From the NCBI GenBank assembly GCA_012295275.1, contig CM022665.1, forward strand, positions 38,222,933 through 38,286,932: DNA of 64,000 nt, given 5' to 3'. The translations under genes were made by a program, and so were the position numbers. How positions within the stretch are numbered: position 1 is the first letter of the stretch; every line of letters starts with the position of its first letter. The notes under the pieces are model-generated. The model had not been told where the DNA came from. It did no database searches and was given only the letters and a program-made list of their open reading frames with translations. This document shows, piece after piece, positions 46,730 through 58,780 of this stretch. The stretch is from Chrysomallon squamiferum. Lineage: Eukaryota > Mollusca > Gastropoda > Neomphalida > Peltospiridae.

Positions 46730-47800
46730 TGCTTTGGAACTGAATAAACATGTTATTTGACATTTATAAACATTAAAAGTTTTATTGTTAATTGCATTAA
46801 TGCATGCAGTAAAGATGTAATTAATGTATTGATAACGTGGAAGTATGCAAAATGATTTTAAGTTATTTTTCATATAACCATAGATATATTTTAATTTATT
46901 TAAAGATTGTTCTTTATTTTTTGATATTCTCTTTGAATAATGTATGTTGTGAAGATAAATAAATTAAGTGAAGAGTTTATTTTTAACAAAGATTGGCTAA
47001 ATGATTAAATTATTAACATGGAAGAAAACAAATTATATCTAGGCTATTTGTACATGTAACTAATCATACTCTTTAAATATTATTTACTTATTTATTTATT
47101 CTTCTACTGGGTGGCACAACTTATGTTATGACATTTATACAAATTAGGAAGATCATTATCAGCTTTATGTTTAGCAATGATTTATGTAACAAATAACATA
47201 GTAACATGGAAGAATACTATTTTTCCTTAGCACGAAAAATATACTTTAAAGAATTAAAATATATATGTATATTCTGTCTCTTGGAAGAAATGTATGTTGT
47301 TTCAGTTATAGAAATTAAGAGATTTGGTATCAACTTTAGGTTTAGCAAAGATCATATGTAATAAATAAATTGTAACATGCAAAGATAATATTTTTTCTTT
47401 AAACATGTTTAAACTGTTGTTGTTTGTTTTTGTGTTTTTTGTTGCTGTCTTTTTTTTTTAATTTTCTCTCTGATGGAATAAAGACATGTTGTTACATTCA
47501 CACAAAATAAAAGAATTAATGTCATATTTATAATTTAAAAAAATTGATGATAACAAACAGCTACTTGGAAAATATATTTAACATCAAAATATATTCATTA
47601 TACATTTTAACATTTTACAAGTTTTTTTCCTATCCAGTGGAACAAACATGCAAAAAAAAAAAAAATTTTTCCTTAGTACCAAACATTTTTTAGTTTCTAT
47701 TTGTTGTTTTTTTTTTTGTTTTTTTTCTGTCTTTTGGAACAAACATATGTTGTGACAGTCATAGAAAATTAAGAGGATTTTGTTGATTTAGTTAGGGTGT
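46730..47800 (+). repeat. Diverged ~180-bp satellite-like tandem array
   Basis: At least five units can be phased by anchors. Anchor one, consensus 'TTGGAACAAACATATGTTGT', occurs at about 46734, 46932, 47109, 47281, 47473, 47637 (shortened) and 47733. Anchor two, 'AACATGGAAGAATA', occurs near 46835, 47015, 47203 and 47373. Anchor three, 'TTTAGCAAAGATCATATGTA', is at 47341 and in variant form at 47171 and 46984. Spacing is about 165-198 bases. Units are separated by T-rich filler. No reading frame is kept, so it is non-coding. Confidence 0.72.
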
Positions 47801-48692
47801 GAGTCAAAAACTATCAATCATTTAAAAAAATATTTGATTATTTCTCCCAGGCTAGTAGAATCAAAAAAAATAAAAATAAAAATAAAAATAATAATAATAA
47901 AAATAAAAATACTGATAGAAATAAATGAAGGATCTAATTGACAACTATATCAAAATGTTACACCCACAGAAATGGGGGTTTCTAAGAAACATCACACGCA
48001 CTTTGTTTTGTTATGTAATAAGACATGCTGGTTTATTTTCTGGCCAAATTTGTTCTGTTTGAAGTATGTGACGTTTCTTCGTGTACCATGTTTGCTTACA
48101 CCTGTTCTTTCTGACAGGTAATCCAATTAAGTGTGAACAGTCTGGCCCTCAGCCATGTTTGTGACCTGTTCACACGTATACCTGTTAATAGTGGCACCCT
48201 TATTAACTGTCAGGTCTGTAATGAAAGTTACGAAGTGATAAGAGTTACGATTATAAATTATTTTTTAAAATAAGCGAGGAAATAATTAGAAAAAAGAAAA
48301 ATCTATATAAGTGTAAATAATGTAAAAATAAATGTAATGATGATGATGGCGATGAAAACAATTATAAAAGTGACAACAATAACAGCATCAGTAATAATAA
48401 TAACAACAACAACAACAACAACAACAATACCATCACCAACAGTAACAATAACAACAGTGATAATAAAACAAAACAAAAACAAAAACAAAAACAATTAAAC
48501 AAAAAATCAAATACAAAATTAAAACACATAAAAGTATCCTTTAGAATAAAAAAATCCTTGGGGACAGACCATAAACAGTCTTCAGGATGTACAAAATTTC
48601 AGAAAATTTATTATCTGTTTGACAAAAAAAAGAAAAAATTATCAAACTATATTTTTAAAGTATTTCTGTGTGTATATGTGTGTGTGTGTGTA

Positions 48693-48724
<32 letters not shown>

Positions 48725-51590
48725 TTGGTTATTCTCTTTCAGGTTTACATTTCCATTTAATAAACAAATGATTGACTCTGTGTATGAACAACAGTTATAC
48801 AAAGGATGATAAAAACCAAACATGGTGTTGTATGCTGCAGATAAATTAAAATGCCTATAAACACACATCAGCTCAGTTTTTATTTGCCATAAAATCTTTG
48901 AAAGTGCATAAAATTTAATGATCTGGAACCAAAGTGGATCACCCACCAAAATATTTTTTTAACTCTTTTTTTTTAAAAAGTTCTGAGCAATGAAACTTGC
49001 CAAATATAACAGGGTTTACATATATTTAAATTTGACTTCAGTGAGTATATTTTTCTGTTTGTATGTGTCTGTGTATATCTGTATATGTACATGTGTGTGT
49101 GTGTGTGTCTTTTTAAGGAATAAATATCTATCTTGATATGTATATTTGTATAATTATGTATATTTCTCTATATGCATGTATGTATATGCATTTGTAATTT
49201 GGTCTATATGTATATTATTATGTGTATAACAATATGTGTGTGTTTGTCTGTGTATAGATGTATATCTTTATCAGTACATAGATATGTATGTCTTGTTTAT
49301 ACATGTGAATGGTGTTTTTTCATAAATACATCAATTAATAACTGGTATTGAACAAAACATTAAAAAAAAAAAAACAATGCAAAAATACCCCAAACAAACA
49401 AAACTCATAAAAAAAACAATTTTCAAATATTACGTAACAGCACTGTCAGAGGACAGCCACTTTGATATACGATTTTTCTCTAAGTGGGGGACATTTTCAT
49501 ATTTGTTATTAACTGAATGTTATTCACTTCACATGTCAGTCATATTTATCTCATCATACATTACCAATCATTTTTTAAAAAAATTTTTTTAAATATGTTG
49601 TTTTGTTGTTGTTGACAAAGGAACTCACGATCTCACTCTGAATGCAAGATCCTGGGGGTATAAGCTGGAGTTAGAGGTTTTTAAAAGTTTGGCTAACATC
49701 ACGACGTTGCTTAAGTTTCTTACAGTTTGATTTATTAGTGGGTTATCAGGTTTCATTTTCAGGTTTTAAAAGGATCAAAGTTTAGTCTGATTAAGCAGAG
49801 AAAAAAGTCAATGTGTGGTGGGGGTTAGCTAAAGTTCTTTCTTTAAAAAAGACAAGAGAATGATTAATAAATCTGATTCTATTTCAGTTTGGATTTAAAA
49901 AAATAATAATTTTTTATATAAATATCACTGCTTGTTATCTGTTTAAAGCTTTTGCGTACTGTAAATTACAGCCACAATTTAAAAGGGAAAAAAGAAACTA
50001 CTTCAAATATGAGTAACACACAGATTTTCTTGGATACTTAGTTTATTTAAAATTCAAATTTTTAATAAAGAAAATTAAAACAAAAGTATGAATCAATCAT
50101 TTTGAAATGTGTTATTATCCATCATTTTAAACAGTAATTCTCAAAATGGTCTAGAATTAATCAGATATCATAGGGAATCATCATTTCCATACACATAACA
50201 CACTCACAGTCAAAAATAATTTTAAAAAATATATATATTAAAAATTAAAAACAAAATTAAGATTTATGCATTAAAATGTATTAAAAAATAAAAATAAAAT
50301 AATGATAAACAACAAATGGCAGCAACAAAACAATTAATGTAAAAGAAAACTCTTAGTTTTATAAAATAATAAATGTACATGGCATTCATCATCATCTATC
50401 TGTATGGGTTGAAGAACATTAATCTGTATGTTTCAGAGTCATTACAATGATCCATTAAGACTATTACTTTTATTTATATGACCAAATTAATAAAGAAAGT
50501 AAATATTTTATAGCCACGCACACACTCATGCAATCTAACCAGGAAGGAGAAATAAAAAAAGACGATGAAGAAAAAAGAAACTGAGTCTAGATCTCAAAAA
50601 TAAAAGAAAAAAGAAAACAGAAACAGTTTTTGAAGTCTTGATCTCAGAAATAAATAAACTACAAACTTAAATTAGGCAGGTGGGAAGACAATAAAAAAAT
50701 AAAAAATAAAAAAAATACCCCACACATTTTGTGTGATGAAGGTCTTTGAAATTTAATCTGAAAAATCAAATAACAATGCTATCAAACAGCAGTTAATGTA
50801 TAGAGTGACTGTGCATGAAAAGAAAGTATACTGAAGTTATATCACATCTCTATTGACAAAATGAGAACATTTCAACACCTGACTATGACTAAGTGAAAAA
50901 AGATAATGACAAGAAAAAAAGAAAAGAAAACAAAAATAACATCAGCAATTTAAATTAAAAAAAAAATTAAAAAATTAAAAATTAAAAATAAATATAAAAA
51001 TTAAAAATAATAATAATAAAAAAAAATCATAATAATAATGACTGGAAAAAGGAATTGCAGAAAAAAAGTTTATATAAATTTCATTAAAAATTAGCAACAA
51101 AACATATATATGTAATAAACATTTTTCTAAGAACATTTATTTATTGTTACAGACATCAAATCTACATTTTTGTTACTTGAATGTTATTGCATTTTGAGCA
51201 GAGTTAAATACACATTAAAATAAATAAATATTTAGCTCTAATTTTATTTTAAAATTTTTAAAATGTTTAAAAAAAATTATGGACTCCAAAATGCTACTAA
51301 TTTTATTTGAATTATTAATTCATTGCTTAAAACCCAAATATTATTTCCTTATACAAACAATAACAAAGAAAGATATTCAGCAATAAATAATTCTGTTTTC
51401 TGTTCCACTGGCAGATTTAACTATAACAGGACTTAAAAGGAGAAATCAAGCCACCAAGCTAACTACCCCTAACATGAAGGTGTCACACACAAAACTCCAG
51501 GTGAGATAAACATAGAGGCAGACAGGATTAAACCTTAATCAGGCAGAAAACAGCATTCTTTTTATTATCTAAATTCCTAAACTCGGGTGA
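47801..51590. other. Gene-free region
   Basis: AAAAT/AAC microsatellites (47865-47910, 48402-48427), a (TG/TA) stretch with A-run (48667-48724) and TG/TATG-rich DNA (49045-49280) are present. A calmer patch at about 47985-48250 has several CpGs but no recognisable exon. The remainder (49600-51590) is A/T-rich. Confidence 0.55.
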
Positions 51591-51900
51591 TGATCTCCAG
51601 CTGGTTGACCCCAGGGTGGTTTTCATTGTGTTAGAAATACAGATAATTAGAACAATTTACCAGCCGGCTTGACCACGGTGTCAAAGGTGTTTTTTTGTTG
51701 TTGTTTTTTAAATCTTATATGTTTTTCATTGCATTAGTAATACACATTAATAGAAAAATTTACTAAGTAGCTTCACTATGATAACATAATTTTTTTCTGA
51801 AAAAAAAAAAAAAAACAACTGATATATCTATTTCTTTGCATTAGAAAGATTTATAAAATGACCTGATCATGGTGTCACAGGCTTTTAGAAGAAAGAAAAA
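51591..51900. repeat. Diverged 70-100-bp tandem repeat, about 3.5 units
   Basis: Unit starts are visible near 51591 ('CCAGCTGGTTGACCCCAGGG'), 51661 ('CAGCCGGCTTGACCACGGTG'), 51764 ('AAGTAGCTTCACTATGATAA') and 51857 ('AATGACCTGATCATGGTGTC'). Each of the first three is followed by 'TTTCATTGCATTAGTAATAC'-like text and 'AATAGAAAAATTTAC' variants. Length differences come from T/A runs inside units. Confidence 0.6.
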
Positions 51901-52582
51901 ATAAATCGTTTGATCTGAATTGACTATTACTTCCAGGTAATGCTTACGTGTAGATAGTTATACATTGCATTACATCAACTGAGCAGAAGCAGATGGAAAT
52001 TAAGTATACATTACCTTTTTTTTTCTTTTATGATGAGTGCCCTTTAATTTTGTTCAAAGCTTTTTACAGAATGATTGTTCAGTTGAGTAATTATGAATCT
52101 GTTTATACTTGATCACATTTCCATGTAAAGGTCGTGACCTAGCTTTTAGCCATTCCCTCCTGCAGTTTGATAGACTATGCATATAACTGAACCAGACAAC
52201 ATAACCCTACTAGTTATTGAGATGTATTGCATAATTAACAACAACAACAATAACAAAAGGTTTACCCCCTGTAGATGACCGATTTCAGTCTGTCAGCAAA
52301 ATGACATTTTGAGTATTTTGATGAAATCTGATAGCTGCCAACAATTAACAGCTTAATGTATTATGCTACTAGTATATGAAATCATTTGGACATATGTTGT
52401 AAGGTCACCCTGCACCAAAGGATTTCTCACCGATGACATGTCAGAATAGTACAGTTAATTTGTGTGTGTGTGTGTGTGTGTTTGTTTGTACACACAAATA
52501 TATAATATGATGATAATGTATCAGTACGCACATACACACACAGAGAATATATATATATATATATATAGATACATACATATTC
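51901..52582. other. Gene-free A/T-rich DNA
   Basis: TG repeats lie at 52461-52480 and a TA run at 52550-52566. No other feature is recognised. Confidence 0.55.
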
Positions 52583-52780
52583 TTCTGTTTTCCACTTAGA
52601 TATACTTCAAATACACTGTTCTAAAAAAATGTATTATATACATATATATATTTTTTGTTTTCCTTCAGACATATTTAAAATACATCATTCTTAAAACATT
52701 TATTACATATATATATATATTTTTCTTTTTCACTTAGATGTAATTAAAATACACTATTCTTACAAAATAAAGTTCACTAA
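52583..52780. repeat. Three-unit ~68-bp tandem repeat
   Basis: Units begin near 52585, 52655 and 52721. The shared text is 'TTTTCCACTTAGATATACTT' followed by 'AAAATACACTATTCTTAAAA' and 'CATTTATTACATATATATAT'. Substitutions are moderate, and the TA-run at each unit end varies in length. Confidence 0.75.
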
Positions 52781-53064
52781 AAGAGCCATAACAATCTATT
52801 GTTTTATTTTGCATAACCAACTACTGAAGTATTTGCATTTGGAACATTCTTTGATATAAATGTTGGTATGACCAACATTTATTCAGAAAAAATGATCTGG
52901 ATTTCTAAAATTTTCCAGTTTTCTTTACCAAGGCATAATACATACTTAAAATACAAAATAAACAATGGACAGTAAAGAACAAAATTTTATTTAACACATA
53001 CAAATTAATGCACTTCTAAAACCAGTTTTCTGGAAGCCAGACAAATGATCTGATACTGTATCAA

Positions 53065-53205
53065 ATTTCTTGTAGTTTTTCTAGTCTTAGTGTTGGAATC
53101 TCTTTTTGTTATTTAGCAGTATGGAATGTTTTAAATGCATCTTTCCATAAGCAGATTGGTACACACCATAACCTTTGATAAATCAGTCATATTGCGCTGG
53201 CAAGA
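53065..53205 (-). repeat. Diverged SINE fragment, minus strand
   Basis: On the complement: 'GGTTATGGTGTGTACCAATC', 'TGCTTATGGAAAGATGCATT', then 'CATACTGCTAAATAACAAAA'. This follows the family order of body then core. Head and tail are not visible. Confidence 0.55.
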
Positions 53206-53851
53206 AAAAGAAAAAGTCCAATGACACATAGAAAAGGACAGATGTTGTGTTTTCTCATACTCACAGCCAGCATAGTAACTGCAAAGCTACACCCTCTCAA
53301 AAGTATCTTTTAAACTATTGATAACTTGATATATGGCTCATTAACCCATCAAGTAGAACAGATCCTGAAACCTACTAAATAGATCTGAACAGGTAACCTT
53401 AATCTCGCCCAGTCTGTATAGACTATTTGCTGAATGTCTGTATTAACCTCACAATGATAAACAGTCAAACAAAAATAAATCAATTACTAAGTGAATCTGG
53501 TGATATAGACAAATCACACACATGCTGATAACAGGCACAACAGCCAGCTCTGTGTATGATATACAACTTTCATTTGATGGTGTTAATAATAATTTTAACT
53601 GACAACAAAACAAGGAAAAAGAACAGACAATAAATAAAAGTTTATTAAATCTTTTACAAAACAGTTGTATACTTATGGCTTATAGCTGCTGCTAGTGTCA
53701 GAGTAATATATGGTGGTAAGCAGATGAATGTGTTCACTAACTCAATAACCTAGTAAATTATCTTCAATTCTAGCAACAAATATATTTGCTTATCACCATT
53801 TTGATATATTTCTCTCTCTCTCTCTCTCCCCTCCCATCTCTCTCTACAATT

Positions 53852-53890
<39 letters not shown>

Positions 53891-54168
53891 GCAATACTGC
53901 AATACAAATATTTTAAGTGCTAAGCATATATAAAATATATATAAACATTACATTTTTTCTTGATCTTTGTCTATCAAGGAATTTTTTATATTCATCACTT
54001 TAAAAAGTAAACAAATTTGTAGTGATTCATTCAGTCTGTATACTGAATTTCAGATATATAAAACACATTTAGATTAGTTATTTATATATCAGAAGGTACC
54101 CTTTAATTGCAGTATGTAAATGAAAGCAAAGAACCTGACTCATATTTGTACAAAGGAAAAGGAAAAGG

Positions 54169-54203
<35 letters not shown>

Positions 54204-56659
54204 ACAAAAAAAGAAAAAAGGTTTACACTGACTTTTAAAAACGTGACACTGGAAAAAAAAAAAAAAAAAAAAAAGTGACTCAGTTACCTCATGTATCATG
54301 TAATTATAATAAAAAGATTTTACTTAAAAATGAGTCACAGGATAATTTAATGCCTCGTAATATTGATGCACATCTTTTCTGAATGTTTTTCTTTTCTGAA
54401 GTTATCTGTTTGATCCTGACCTGAATTTGAACTTTAAAAAAAATAAATAAAAATAAAAAATAGAAAACATGACTGAATGTTATTACTTCTGATGTCAAGC
54501 TAAAATAACTAAACACTGAAAGTAAACGTGAATTGATGGATGGATGAATGGATGGATGGACATTTAGTAGAACAATCCATCAAAGTCTCACAAATATGCT
54601 GACTTTGTTAGTCATCTGCAATAAATTAACAAAACTATTTCTGACAATCAGAATCAAATACATATTATATGTGTATGTGTCTGAGTATGTATATGTATAA
54701 TTATATATATAAAATAATTATAATAATTATAAAAATATATGTAAGTAAATATAAAATAAAACAGAATTATAATAAAAATGAAAACAAAAATGAAAAAATT
54801 TAAATGTTTAGGGTTAATGTATCTCAATATGGGCAAGATAAAAGAGGTTTTTGATGGGTATAAATAAAGAGCACAAACACATTTGTATACCTCCATATAA
54901 CTTTTATTTGTTTACAGATACCAATCCTTGCTAAAGACAAATTATAACAAAACAGCTCTATGTGATTTGGAATGTGAATATCACTTAACATATAAATATT
55001 ACAGTTCATCCAATGAATATGTGTATTAAAACAATAATAATAAATTCATATAAGATTTTTTTTTTTTTTACATCACAACCACAGGTGGGGGGAAAAAAAT
55101 GTAATTACAGTGGAGACATAGTCTTTTGTGACTTTTTCTTTCAAAAAAGAATGGTTTTTATTTTTCTATTTTGTATTATCACATTTGATTAAACAGTTAA
55201 CAATAATAAGATTTAAAATGCACATAAAATGACATTTCATTTTTTCTTTTCTAATATTGGTAGCAAACATAACATTTCTTAATCACAACATTAAGAAAAA
55301 AAAAATGTATAAGAAACTTAAGTGTTTGCTTTAATTAATAACATATTTTTTACTAAAAATATTACATATCAAACAACCATTATTCCTGAGATACAGGCTT
55401 CATTTTTTCCTCAATAACAACAAGGGGATCATATGAGTGAACCTCTCCAAAGAGAAGAAAAAACATACCAGTGCCTTTGACAATTCATGGAGTTGTCTCT
55501 GGAACTGGAAAAAACCTGATAAATATACTTTATGAGGACTGATGTTGTGAATAAAATACATCTCAAAGTAATGCTCTAAATACTGAGCTAAACACAGTAA
55601 TAATCTGTTAAATACACATCACTACCATACGCCACATACATATATATATATATATATATAAAAAAACAGTAAAGATGTACAGGCTACAAATTGTACCAAT
55701 GCCTTGGTTGCCCTTCACACTTGCCTTGGTGTCTCAAAACAACTATGGCAGCCTTATCTGGTTTACCATTAATTCACTGTATCAAATAAAAGTGATAAAA
55801 AACACCTTTGTTTTTGGCTTTTTAAAAAAATGCTTTGCTTTACAACTTCTGCCAGCAGAACATTTGTAGGGTAGCATTGTGGATATGGCTGTATTTGCAT
55901 GTGACACTTCATGGAATGAGGTCAGTATTATGTTAGTTAGGTATTTCTGTTATTTTTACTTTTTTATTAGACATGCCATGGAGACTAACTTGGCAGTCAT
56001 CAAATATCCCAAATAAAAATGAATTTTTTTTAGGTTGGAATGATTCAGATAAAAGGAGTTTTGATTAGTTATTGGACATGAACTTCAATTTCTTCTGTGA
56101 AAAGATAAAAGTTCCTTTGTGTTCTAACATTTCTGATTAAACCCAAGGCAAATTTCCAAAGCCTGTACACACACAACAAATATTAATGAATTTACTTCTG
56201 ACATATGAATGGACTTTCTATTTTGTGGTTGTCACTTTGTCCCTAATAAAAACATAAGAAGTTGTTTTCAGTTTAACACAATATATATATAGACTATACC
56301 TATGCATCTGTCAAATAACAATGACATTGTTGGAAATAGGTAATTTTTGAGAATGTTTTCGTGCACAAATATCCGTTTTCAAAGCATTCTAGATATATAG
56401 AAATTCAGGAGTTAAATAAATACATATACATTTCTTTCTTTGAAAAGTTATTGAACATTCTCAAAAACACACTACATCCAAGATATCTTATTTCATTTTA
56501 CTCTAAACTAAAAATATAAAAATTGTGGTTAGCATAAATTGGACAACATAATATTTGCAGGGTATAGTTAATTTAACTGCTATGACAACTTATTTGTTAT
56601 GCTTTGTGGTCACTATTTCTTGAACATGGAGTTGATGATATGCTGGCAAGAACAGTCAA
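53206..56659. other. Gene-free A/T-rich region left of CCDC32
   Basis: A CT run with 32 T residues (53811-53885), A-runs (54169-54201, 54253-54274), a GGAT/GATG microsatellite (54535-54560), TA-rich DNA (54660-54780) and a TA run at 55641-55660 are present. No exon is recognised, although this is the downstream flank of CCDC32. Confidence 0.6.
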
Positions 56660-56665
56660 TTTATT
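56660..56665 (-). terminator. Candidate polyadenylation signal for CCDC32
   Basis: The complement reads AATAAA about 145 bases past the CCDC32 stop codon. AATAAA is frequent by chance in DNA this A/T-rich, so only its position supports it. Confidence 0.35.
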
Positions 56666-56809
56666 TAATAAAATTTGTAGTCTCCCTTAAATGTCTTCAT
56701 AAAAATATCTACAAATCATAAATCTTCATGACCTTTTGCCTTTGTATATTTTCCATAAATTAAATAAAGAATTCAAAAAATGTTTTGCTTTTTAAAAACA
56801 CCAGAGAAT

Positions 56810-57159
56810 TCAGGTTGTTGAAATGTTCAGATCAGACTTGTTTATTACTTTTTCTGCATTAGTATCTTCAATTTTTTCACTGCTTTCAGTCAACAAAGAT
56901 TTTGACAAAGCGTCCTCCTTTAACAAATGAACAAGTTCCTCAGAATTAACAGCTTGTCTCTCTGGATGTAAACGTCTTTGTAAAAATGCACCAGCAGAAG
57001 GTTCTATGACATCTACAGAAAAATCCAGCATTCTGCTGCCACTGTCAGTATTCAAGAAAGTTGACATTTGGTCGTCACGAACCCTATTAAGTGAATCAAT
57101 CATTTCCTTAGTTGTTGGTTCTTTGGCTGTTTTACCTTTTATTCTGTTAAGTTTCTTTT
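56810..57159 (-). CDS. CCDC32: CCDC32 coding exon 2 (terminal)
   Basis: It begins after a pyrimidine-rich acceptor (complement TTTTTTTTCCCCCCACAG) and completes Glu47, then encodes residues 48-162 and a TGA stop at 56812-56810. Confidence 0.87.
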
Positions 57160-57639
57160 CTGTGGGGGGAAAAAAAATTCTTGATGTTATTAAACATTCA
57201 AATTGTCAAATAAAAAAAATGTATATCACTTTTATTTATTAAACAGTTGTACATAAACTACAACTTTTGGAAACTGAATTCAATATTTAAATAATTTATG
57301 TGACTGATGCCTTTATTATGTTTCAGAATATTATTCATTATCTTGAGATTAATTTTTTTTTTTAAATAATAATAACAACAACGAAAAATACTGGACGGTA
57401 GATGCTGAACTAGCAAACCTAAAATAGTTTCATATTATTATTAAACAGTAAAAAATAAAATAATTATAATAATAATAATTAACATTCACTGACTAAGTAC
57501 CTAAAGAATCAATGTAGTTTTCAGAGCTAATAAAAGAATATTTTGGATCATTTGGTGCTGTCTGTAACCGTGCTATTTCGATAGGTACCCATGGATCTTT
57601 GTGCTGCATAAAAGAAGCTAGTGGTTGCTGATTTTCCAT
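56810..57639 (-). CDS. CCDC32: CCDC32, coiled-coil domain-containing protein 32 (complete, two exons)
   Basis: Two exons on the minus strand join in frame: exon 1 57639-57501 and exon 2 57159-56810, separated by a GT-AG intron (donor G|GTACTTAG, acceptor CCCCACAG|A). The product is 162 aa; the human protein is about 185. Family-like segments are DPWVPIE (15-21), YIDSLEKKLNRIKG spanning the junction (42-55), TTKEMIDSLNRVRDD (62-76) and AFLQRRLHPERQAVNSEEL (104-122). These match in order the vertebrate CCDC32 segments around PWAPL, YLASLEKKLRRIKG and the LQ..L.P.....STEE region, as I recall them. The tail is acidic and low in conservation. CCDC32 acts in the cytoplasm in assembly of the AP2 clathrin adaptor and so in endocytosis; this is known for the human protein and inferred here. 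The ATG is the first after an in-frame TGA near 57690. It is divergent from WDHD1. Confidence 0.88.
57501..57639 (-). CDS. CCDC32: CCDC32 coding exon 1
   Basis: It encodes residues 1-46 plus the first base of codon 47, ending at a GT donor (57500-57499). The start ATG is at 57639-57637. Confidence 0.87.
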
Positions 57640-58715
57640 ATCGGAAGTTTTCAAATAAAATCCGGAAGTTCTGTAGTCTTGATTTCAAATACTGTATTCA
57701 GCATTGGAAATCTGTATTTCCTGGAACGAGTCAGAATGAGCCCCGGAACGGACTTTACCGAAAGTAAGGTGTATCGAGGATAATACGAATAAATGATCTT
57801 ATAAAATTATTTGTAGGTGAAAGTTATTATTTCATCATTCATAGCAAAGTATAACAATAAAATAATACGTCTACAAAATATATGAACACTGCCATTTTAC
57901 ATGTGATGTAAACAATTTTATTAGACTAGTTATCGTTTGTTTATTGTTAATTAATTTGTTATATAAATACATATGCATAAATCCAAATTGAAATTTTTTT
58001 TTGAAAAATTGGGTTAGTAGACGCACCCATACAGACACAGAGAAACACGTCGACGTGATTAATGGGGAAGGGGATGAGACATAATTTATGAGACAAGATA
58101 GGGAATACCTCACAATTTAGGAATATAAAACGTAAAATAAGCAGCATTCAAACAATGGTATAATTCCAAATTATTGTTTTATACTAGTAATTAACGAGTT
58201 CGTATTTACTTAAATGAACTAATACGTTAAAAGTTTTCTAAACGAAGAATCTTTCACATAGTTACATATCCATTCACCACAGATTCTTGATATTTTATTT
58301 AATTTCTTGATTTTAGATACATTATTTATTTTAAACCGTAAATAGTTTTTAACATAATTAAATTTGTGATAACCGAACAGTTTATGCTCAGTACGTTATT
58401 TTATTACCATAGGTTTTTTTTAAATTTTCTTTTTAAAATTGTACGGCTAACGGTTTAATAGCTTTATCACGGTTTCTGTTACATATATATATGTATTTCT
58501 TTTTTTTTCTTCAGAATTTGGAATGCATTACATATTTATTACTAAAAATACAATGTCTTTGTGAAATAAGTATTGATTTTAAAAAAAAAGATAGAAACAC
58601 AATAAAAATATAATGGTGACAGTAGATACGAAACGATGGCAAAAGATGTCGACTGTTCTGGTGGAGAGCGTTCATTTGGCGGGAAAATTGGTTGGCGTTT
58701 GTTGTGGTTAACATC
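57640..58715. promoter_or_regulatory. Shared divergent promoter region CCDC32/WDHD1
   Basis: The 1,076 bases between the two start codons must hold both 5' UTRs and promoters. ETS-like sites lie next to CCDC32: 'ATCGGAAGT' (57640-57648) and 'CCGGAAGT' (57662-57669). A CpG-bearing patch follows (57724-57790). The middle (57840-58600) is A/T-rich and looks unremarkable. The right end carries the E2F site listed separately. ETS/GABP-type sites are common in vertebrate housekeeping and bidirectional promoters; using that here is inference. Confidence 0.55.
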
Positions 58716-58719
58716 ATGA
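58636..58719 (+). other. Upstream ORF overlapping the WDHD1 start codon
   Basis: An ATG at 58636 opens a 27-codon frame (starting MAKDVDCSGG) that ends at TGA 58717-58719, overlapping the WDHD1 ATG as ATGA. If the transcript starts upstream of 58636, this uORF could reduce or couple translation of WDHD1. If transcription starts nearer the E2F site, it is not in the mRNA. Confidence 0.35.
58675..58686 (+). promoter_or_regulatory. E2F-binding site upstream of WDHD1
   Basis: 'TTTGGCGGGAAA' fits the E2F/DP consensus (TTTSSCGC and its GGCGGGAA form) over its full length and lies 29 bases before the WDHD1 ATG. WDHD1 is a replication gene, for which E2F control at G1/S is expected. Binding itself is inferred. 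Confidence 0.6.
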
Positions 58720-58780
58720 ATTCGATGCGTTATGCTCACACTGAAGGCCATACCGATGTATGCTATGATGACACAGGAAG
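58716..58780 (+). CDS. WDHD1: WDHD1 coding exon 1
   Basis: It encodes residues 1-21 plus two bases of Arg22. The donor is AAG|GTAAAA. Confidence 0.93.

Noticed and set aside
55675-55869. 64-codon plus-strand frame
   Set aside because: No domain, no splice or promoter context, and it follows a TA microsatellite.
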